This document shows, in pieces, positions 54,079 to 57,242 of a stretch of 57,242 nucleotides of DNA. The stretch comes from Edaphobacter sp. GTDB lineage: Bacteria > Acidobacteriota > Terriglobia > Terriglobales > Acidobacteriaceae. A program made the position numbers and the translations under genes. Each line of letters begins with the position of its first letter. The stretch's first letter is position 1. The stretch is taken from NCBI GenBank assembly GCA_025462645.1, contig JAOAPB010000081.1, forward strand, positions 1 through 57,242, given 5' to 3'. A model generated the notes under the pieces. It was not told the DNA's origin, searched no databases, and worked only from the letters and a program-made list of their open reading frames with translations.

Positions 54079-55224
54079 TCAGGCTGGCACCGGCGCGTTT
54101 TGTTCAATTAAGTTTTGCGCTTTGAGATCTGCCCAGAACTCTGCCGGTATCTTAGTTTGCATGGAAGTGTAATCCGCAAGGATTTGCTGTTCACTTTTGC
54201 AACCCACAACCAAGGCTGCCGCAACGTCCGGCGCTGCGGAGAACTGCAGAGCAGCAGTCCGGAGATCCACCCCGTGGTTGCCTGCGACCTCAAGCAGTCT
54301 CCTGCGTTTCTCAAGGAACGCCGGCGGGATCTTATAGGACTCCTTCCCGTAGTTGTATCGGGGACTGCCCGAGATGAAACCGGCGTTGAGTGACGAACCG
54401 ACCGCAAAGGATACGTTCTTGGCTCTGGCGGCGGGAAACACCTGGTTCAAGGCGTTCTTGTGGTCGATCAAAGAGTACTGAGAGGCCAGAAGACATATAT
54501 CCGGGTCGGCGACTTCCAGTAGCCTCATGATGGGTTCCGGCGTGTTGACACCGATTCCCCATCCTTTGATCAGGCCTTCTTCTCGCATGCGGGTAAGTTC
54601 GGGGAATGCGCCCTTTTGAGCGATCGCGAACTGTTCGGGCCACGGAGTTGGAAGGTATTTGTTGTCCGAAGAGATGTCATGTACGAAGGCAATGTCGATG
54701 CTATCGATGCCGAGCCGCTGCAGGCTGTCCTCGATGGACCGCCGCACTCCAACTGCGGTGTAGTCATAGACCACATCATTAGGCGAAGGAGAAAATGGGA
54801 AATACGCTTTGTTCTTCGCTGTCTTCGAGGCTTTGAGCAGCTTGCCTACTTTCGTAGAGAGAACATACTCACTGCGTTTCTTGGTATGAAGAAAGATTCC
54901 ATAGCGGCGCTCCGCCAAACCTAGTCCGTACCAGGGGGCCATATCGTAATATCGGACGCCGGCAGTCCACGCGGCCTCGATCGTCGCATAGGCTGCCTCA
55001 TCTGTCACGAACTCGAATTCATTGCCGAGTGGAACGCCTCCCATACCGAACTTGAATGGCGACTTGTAATGACCGTTGTTGCTATCCGCTGTTTGTCCCA
55101 TATTCCTACCCTCCATCGCATCTGCAATCCTGGAGGCAGAGGCTGCCCCGGGCAGAAGTGTTGTGGCTGCTGCCATCGCCGATCCCTTGGCAACGATGCT
55201 CAGAAAATCTCTCCGTGTATTCAT
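54079..55224 (-). CDS. Tat-signal aldo/keto reductase (aldose/L-fucose dehydrogenase-like)
   Basis: 381 residues. It starts with a twin-arginine signal (NTRRDFLSIVAKGSAMAAAT). The AKR core shows FGMGGVPLGN, VRYYDMAPWYGLGLAERRYG (Asp/Tyr), VLSTKVGKLL (Lys), DIAFVHDIS (His) and LASQYSLIDH. The block resembles D-threo-aldose 1-dehydrogenase and L-fucose dehydrogenase AKRs. If so it could supply the missing first oxidation step of the fucose pathway, though the Tat signal would put it outside the cytoplasm. ATG 55224 has GGAG upstream. Confidence 0.85.
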   Translation of the reverse strand: MNTRRDFLSIVAKGSAMAAATTLLPGAASASRIADAMEGRNMGQTADSNNGHYKSPFKFGMGGVPLGNEFEFVTDEAAYATIEAAWTAGVRYYDMAPWYGLGLAERRYGIFLHTKKRSEYVLSTKVGKLLKASKTAKNKAYFPFSPSPNDVVYDYTAVGVRRSIEDSLQRLGIDSIDIAFVHDISSDNKYLPTPWPEQFAIAQKGAFPELTRMREEGLIKGWGIGVNTPEPIMRLLEVADPDICLLASQYSLIDHKNALNQVFPAARAKNVSFAVGSSLNAGFISGSPRYNYGKESYKIPPAFLEKRRRLLEVAGNHGVDLRTAALQFSAAPDVAAALVVGCKSEQQILADYTSMQTKIPAEFWADLKAQNLIEQNAPVPA

Positions 55225-55402
55225 CTGCAACTCCTCTAGATGTGCCCATGATTGGCTGTCCAGTAATCGTCAGGTAGATTGACAACGGTCTTTGCTGAAG
55301 GCTCGACCACAAATATGCCAGCCCACATAGAAGAAACAACTCCTTGCATAGCTAAGATCGCTGCCATTCTCAGCGATCCTGGAGTCTGTAGAGTCTCAGC
55401 GT

Positions 55403-55477
55403 TCAGTTCAACTGGATGAACAACTCGTACAGAGGTGGCCAACCATGTTGCAACGGATAGCCGAGTTCCTTTGTCAT
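55403..55477 (-). CDS. possible 24-residue leader peptide or gene remnant
   Basis: ATG 55477 is preceded by AAGGAGCG. The peptide begins MTKELGYPLQHGWPPLYELF and stops after 24 codons, about 180 bases before the Tat AKR gene. It is rich in Trp, Pro and Tyr and looks protein-like. It may be a leader peptide, or the start of a gene whose next part (frame with RMAAILAMQGVVSSMWAGIF) has shifted out of frame. The family was not recognised. Confidence 0.3.
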   Translation of the reverse strand: MTKELGYPLQHGWPPLYELFIQLN

Positions 55478-55522
55478 GTACGCTCCTTCTCTGGATCAGC
55501 GACGATTGATCCAAATAAGTAC

Positions 55523-55538
55523 TGTACTGTACAGTACA
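55523..55538. promoter_or_regulatory. TetR-type operator, perfect 16-bp palindrome
   Basis: TGTACTGTACAGTACA is a perfect inverted repeat, with further ACTGTAC/GTACAGT self-similarity just to the left. It lies 46 bases upstream of the short minus-strand peptide, upstream of the AKR operon, and 132 bases upstream of tetR, as expected for a regulator controlling both directions. Confidence 0.7.
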
Positions 55539-55669
55539 AACATAGGATGCAGCATGGCAAACATCCGATTCAGGCGTTCCGCCGGCTGTTCTAAGATACT
55601 GTTGATCAAAGAACTACGGCTTGTATCGCTTCGGATAGTCCGATGCATTTTGTTGTGTGAGGAAGAGGA

Positions 55670-56305
55670 ATGGCGGAAAAGCGATCGCGGAGAGAAGTCC
55701 GAAATAGTAAGCTCCAAAAAGTTGCAGCAGACCTGTTTTTGAGGCGCGGCTACGAAGGCGTGACGATCGATAAAATTGTTGAGTTGGCTGGCGGTTCGAA
55801 GAGTACGGTCTACAGTGTGTTCGGCGGCAAATGCGGCCTGTTCATCAGCAGCATCGAGAACCTATGCCGTGAGGCGAACGAGCCGCTTGCGAAAATCGAC
55901 TATAGCGGCTTGGATCTTGAACAAAGCTTGAAGAAACTCTCCTTCCATATCCTCAAGCTCATCACAACCAAGCGCTCGGTGGAACTTCACCGCCTCGCAG
56001 TTGGCGAGGCCCTAAACTGTCCCGAAGTCGGCGAGGCATGGTACACCCATGGGCCTGAGAGAACAGCCTCTTTTATCCAGTCTGTGCTGGAGAGCCATTC
56101 GGATGAGCTTCGAAACACGACTATTCCAATAGACCGCTTGGCAGTACTCCTTCATGATTCGCTGACAGGAGACGTTCTGTATCGCCTGCTGGCAGGAGTC
56201 GGAAGACGTATAAAGGACACGGAACTGGAGGGCTTGGCCTGTACTACCGTCGATGTAATTCTTGGAAATGTAGAGAAACGGTCCAGCGTTGTCGATCAAA
56301 TCTAA
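55670..56305 (+). CDS. TetR-family regulator
   Basis: 211 residues. The N-terminal helix-turn-helix reads VAADLFLRRGYEGVTIDKIV, then ELAGGSKSTVYSVFGGKCGLF. The C-terminal domain resembles the AefR-like/TetR_C groups (ELHRLAVGEALNCPEVGEAW). GAGGAAGAGG precedes ATG 55670. It most likely represses the divergent AKR operon through the palindrome at 55523. The ligand is unknown. Confidence 0.9.
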   Translation: MAEKRSRREVRNSKLQKVAADLFLRRGYEGVTIDKIVELAGGSKSTVYSVFGGKCGLFISSIENLCREANEPLAKIDYSGLDLEQSLKKLSFHILKLITTKRSVELHRLAVGEALNCPEVGEAWYTHGPERTASFIQSVLESHSDELRNTTIPIDRLAVLLHDSLTGDVLYRLLAGVGRRIKDTELEGLACTTVDVILGNVEKRSSVVDQI

Positions 56306-56566
56306 AGGAGAAAATTCCCGCCGCGCCACGAGCTTCTAACGACTCGCGCTTCAAGGCATTCAAGATCATCCCCGACGATCACTTCGAGGCAATGTTGTGC
56401 AGCCCATTCCATATGTGCGGGACGACTGGTTGGAGTCATCAATTTGCAGCACCGCCTGACCTACAAACACACAACTCACGAAGTCCGATTTGCCACCGCC
56501 AAACGATTCCGATGGGGATCTCGCTGAAAGTTTCTATTCGAATCAGCCGTATGCCTCTCTATCCGT
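56306..56566. other. region after tetR without a supported gene
   Basis: Short frames only. It is probably the eroded 3' flank of the DinB relic to its right, since coding-like sequence fades out leftward. Confidence 0.35.
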
Positions 56567-56878
56567 TCAGAACAGAAAGCCTGGTGAAAGCTGTCCACAA
56601 ATCATGATCGATTTGGCCAACTGCTCTCTCAATGAACGATGTGGATTGTTCAAGAACATGTCCTCCAAGTCTGAAAGAGTCGTGGTCCAAAACCAAGTAA
56701 TGGGAAGAGTCCATCGTCCGCTGCACTCAGATGTCCCAGAGCTAAAATGAGCCAATTCCGCCTCTGGCGCAATCTCTTTTTGAAGTTCAGTCTCGGATAG
56801 ACCGTAAAAGAACTGCTGAATGCGGTCGGTGTTGACTTCCACACTCTCAGAAGGAATCAACTTCGAGAAACCGACCAA
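56567..56878 (-). pseudogene. frameshifted DinB-family gene relic
   Basis: Read leftward, one frame begins MVGFSKLIPSESVEVNTDRI and FYGLSETELQKEIAPE. The DinB-like core LALGHLSAADDGLFPLLGFG is in a second frame, and the first frame resumes with LEDMFLNNPHRSLREQLAK. Two compensating shifts in about 300 bases and the absence of the C-terminal His pair indicate a pseudogene. The intact DinB gene at 34.1 kb is not closely similar. Confidence 0.6.
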
Positions 56879-57094
56879 CGAGATGGTCCGTCGCTTGATT
56901 CCCTTGCGCGAGCAGGGAACTTGTAGAGGCAGCTTTTACAAGGAGGATCATCGGCATGCAGATACATTTTCGGTAGCTGCACTTGCTTCCGAGCCGATCG
57001 GGTTTACAGCGCAACGCCTCTTCGTATAGAGAGGAAAAGAGGCATTTCGGTCGACTATGGTTTGGGTTATGAGGCGAGCAGAAGATAACTCTAC

Positions 57095-57242
57095 TTAGAA
57101 GGATAGTTTCGAACTGAGTTCGATCTGACGTTCGGTGGAGAGCGTGCCCGTGATCTGTCCGAAGGTGCTGGACGAGATGTCGTTCTGTGGCGCCGCGAGG
57201 CTGACCGTGTTGAGGACGTTGTAGAAGTTGGCACGGAACTCG
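57095..57242 (-). CDS. C-terminus of a TonB-dependent receptor, cut by the window edge
   Basis: Minus-strand frame open to the right edge, 48 codons plus TAA at 57095-57097. It reads EFRANFYNVLNTVSLAAPQN, then STFGQITGTLSTERQIELSS and ends KLSF. This is the last barrel strands and terminal Phe of an Oar-type receptor; compare ELRGEAFNIFNHPTLDIPN and KFTF in the receptor at 43.5 kb. The rest of the gene lies outside the window. Confidence 0.8.
   Translation of the reverse strand, partial: EFRANFYNVLNTVSLAAPQNDISSSTFGQITGTLSTERQIELSSKLSF

Larger units (their letters stand above)
55225..55669. other. 445-bp divergent region between AKR operon and tetR
   Basis: Holds the TetR-type palindrome at 55523-55538 and, on the minus strand, a possible short peptide gene. 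A longer minus frame (55236-55514) overlaps the peptide in another frame and shows no family match. Confidence 0.45.

Noticed and set aside
1..57242. Prophage, transposon, CRISPR array or defence system
   Set aside because: No transposase, integrase, phage structural gene, regularly spaced repeat or Cas/defence protein was found on either strand.

Overview
The window looks like chromosomal DNA of an Acidobacteriota bacterium, most likely Terriglobia/Acidobacteriaceae. This is inferred from gene content, not from a search. The clues are an Oar-type TonB-dependent receptor with the LPLNGRNF plug motif plus two more receptor pieces, many exported glycosidases and Tat-exported enzymes, an omega-like small protein of the kind I associate with this phylum, and moderately high GC. 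I found no rRNA, tRNA, CRISPR array, transposase or integrase.

Region 1 (1-13.9 kb) is mostly housekeeping. It holds purH, an exported TPR protein, a secreted GH29 fucosidase on the opposite strand, and then a tight forward run: a MeaB GTPase fused to methylmalonyl-CoA epimerase, tsaB, rimI, a YdcH-like small protein, psd, pssA and an aspartate-semialdehyde-dehydrogenase homologue without the catalytic cysteine. A secreted trehalase (tail-to-tail overlap with the last of these) and a Mak-type fructokinase follow.

Region 2 (14-28 kb) codes mainly for exported catabolic enzymes: a Tat amidase beside a Tat-exported SelA-like PLP protein, a creatininase-family protein, a GHL6/GH42-like hydrolase, a ThuA-domain protein, a YncE-propeller/phosphoesterase and a GH172 lipoprotein followed by a receptor relic.

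Region 3 (28-36 kb) has an oxidative-stress module in which an OxyR with both redox cysteines is divergent from a DPSL (thioferritin) gene and a 2Fe-2S ferredoxin. Next come a three-domain acyl-activating/ACP/acyltransferase protein, an ArsR-SRPBCC-DinB set, and a scar where the start of a DUF899 gene meets a frameshifted GMC oxidoreductase relic.

Region 4 (36.5-48 kb) is an L-fucose/6-deoxyhexose locus: GH29 fucosidase, mutarotase, GntR regulator, L-fuconate dehydratase, RhaT-like permease, TPR protein, TonB receptor and DUF1080 hydrolase. Five copies of a TGAG-YR-CTTA motif lie upstream of or across the starts of the fucosidase, mutarotase, gntR and receptor genes and suggest one regulon.

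Region 5 (48-57.2 kb) is gene-poor and partly eroded. It has an omega-like protein, a diheme peroxidase with an FN3 protein and a relic of a second peroxidase, two aldo/keto reductases divergent from a TetR gene with a perfect 16-bp palindrome between them, a frameshifted DinB relic, and the C-terminus of another TonB receptor running off the right edge.
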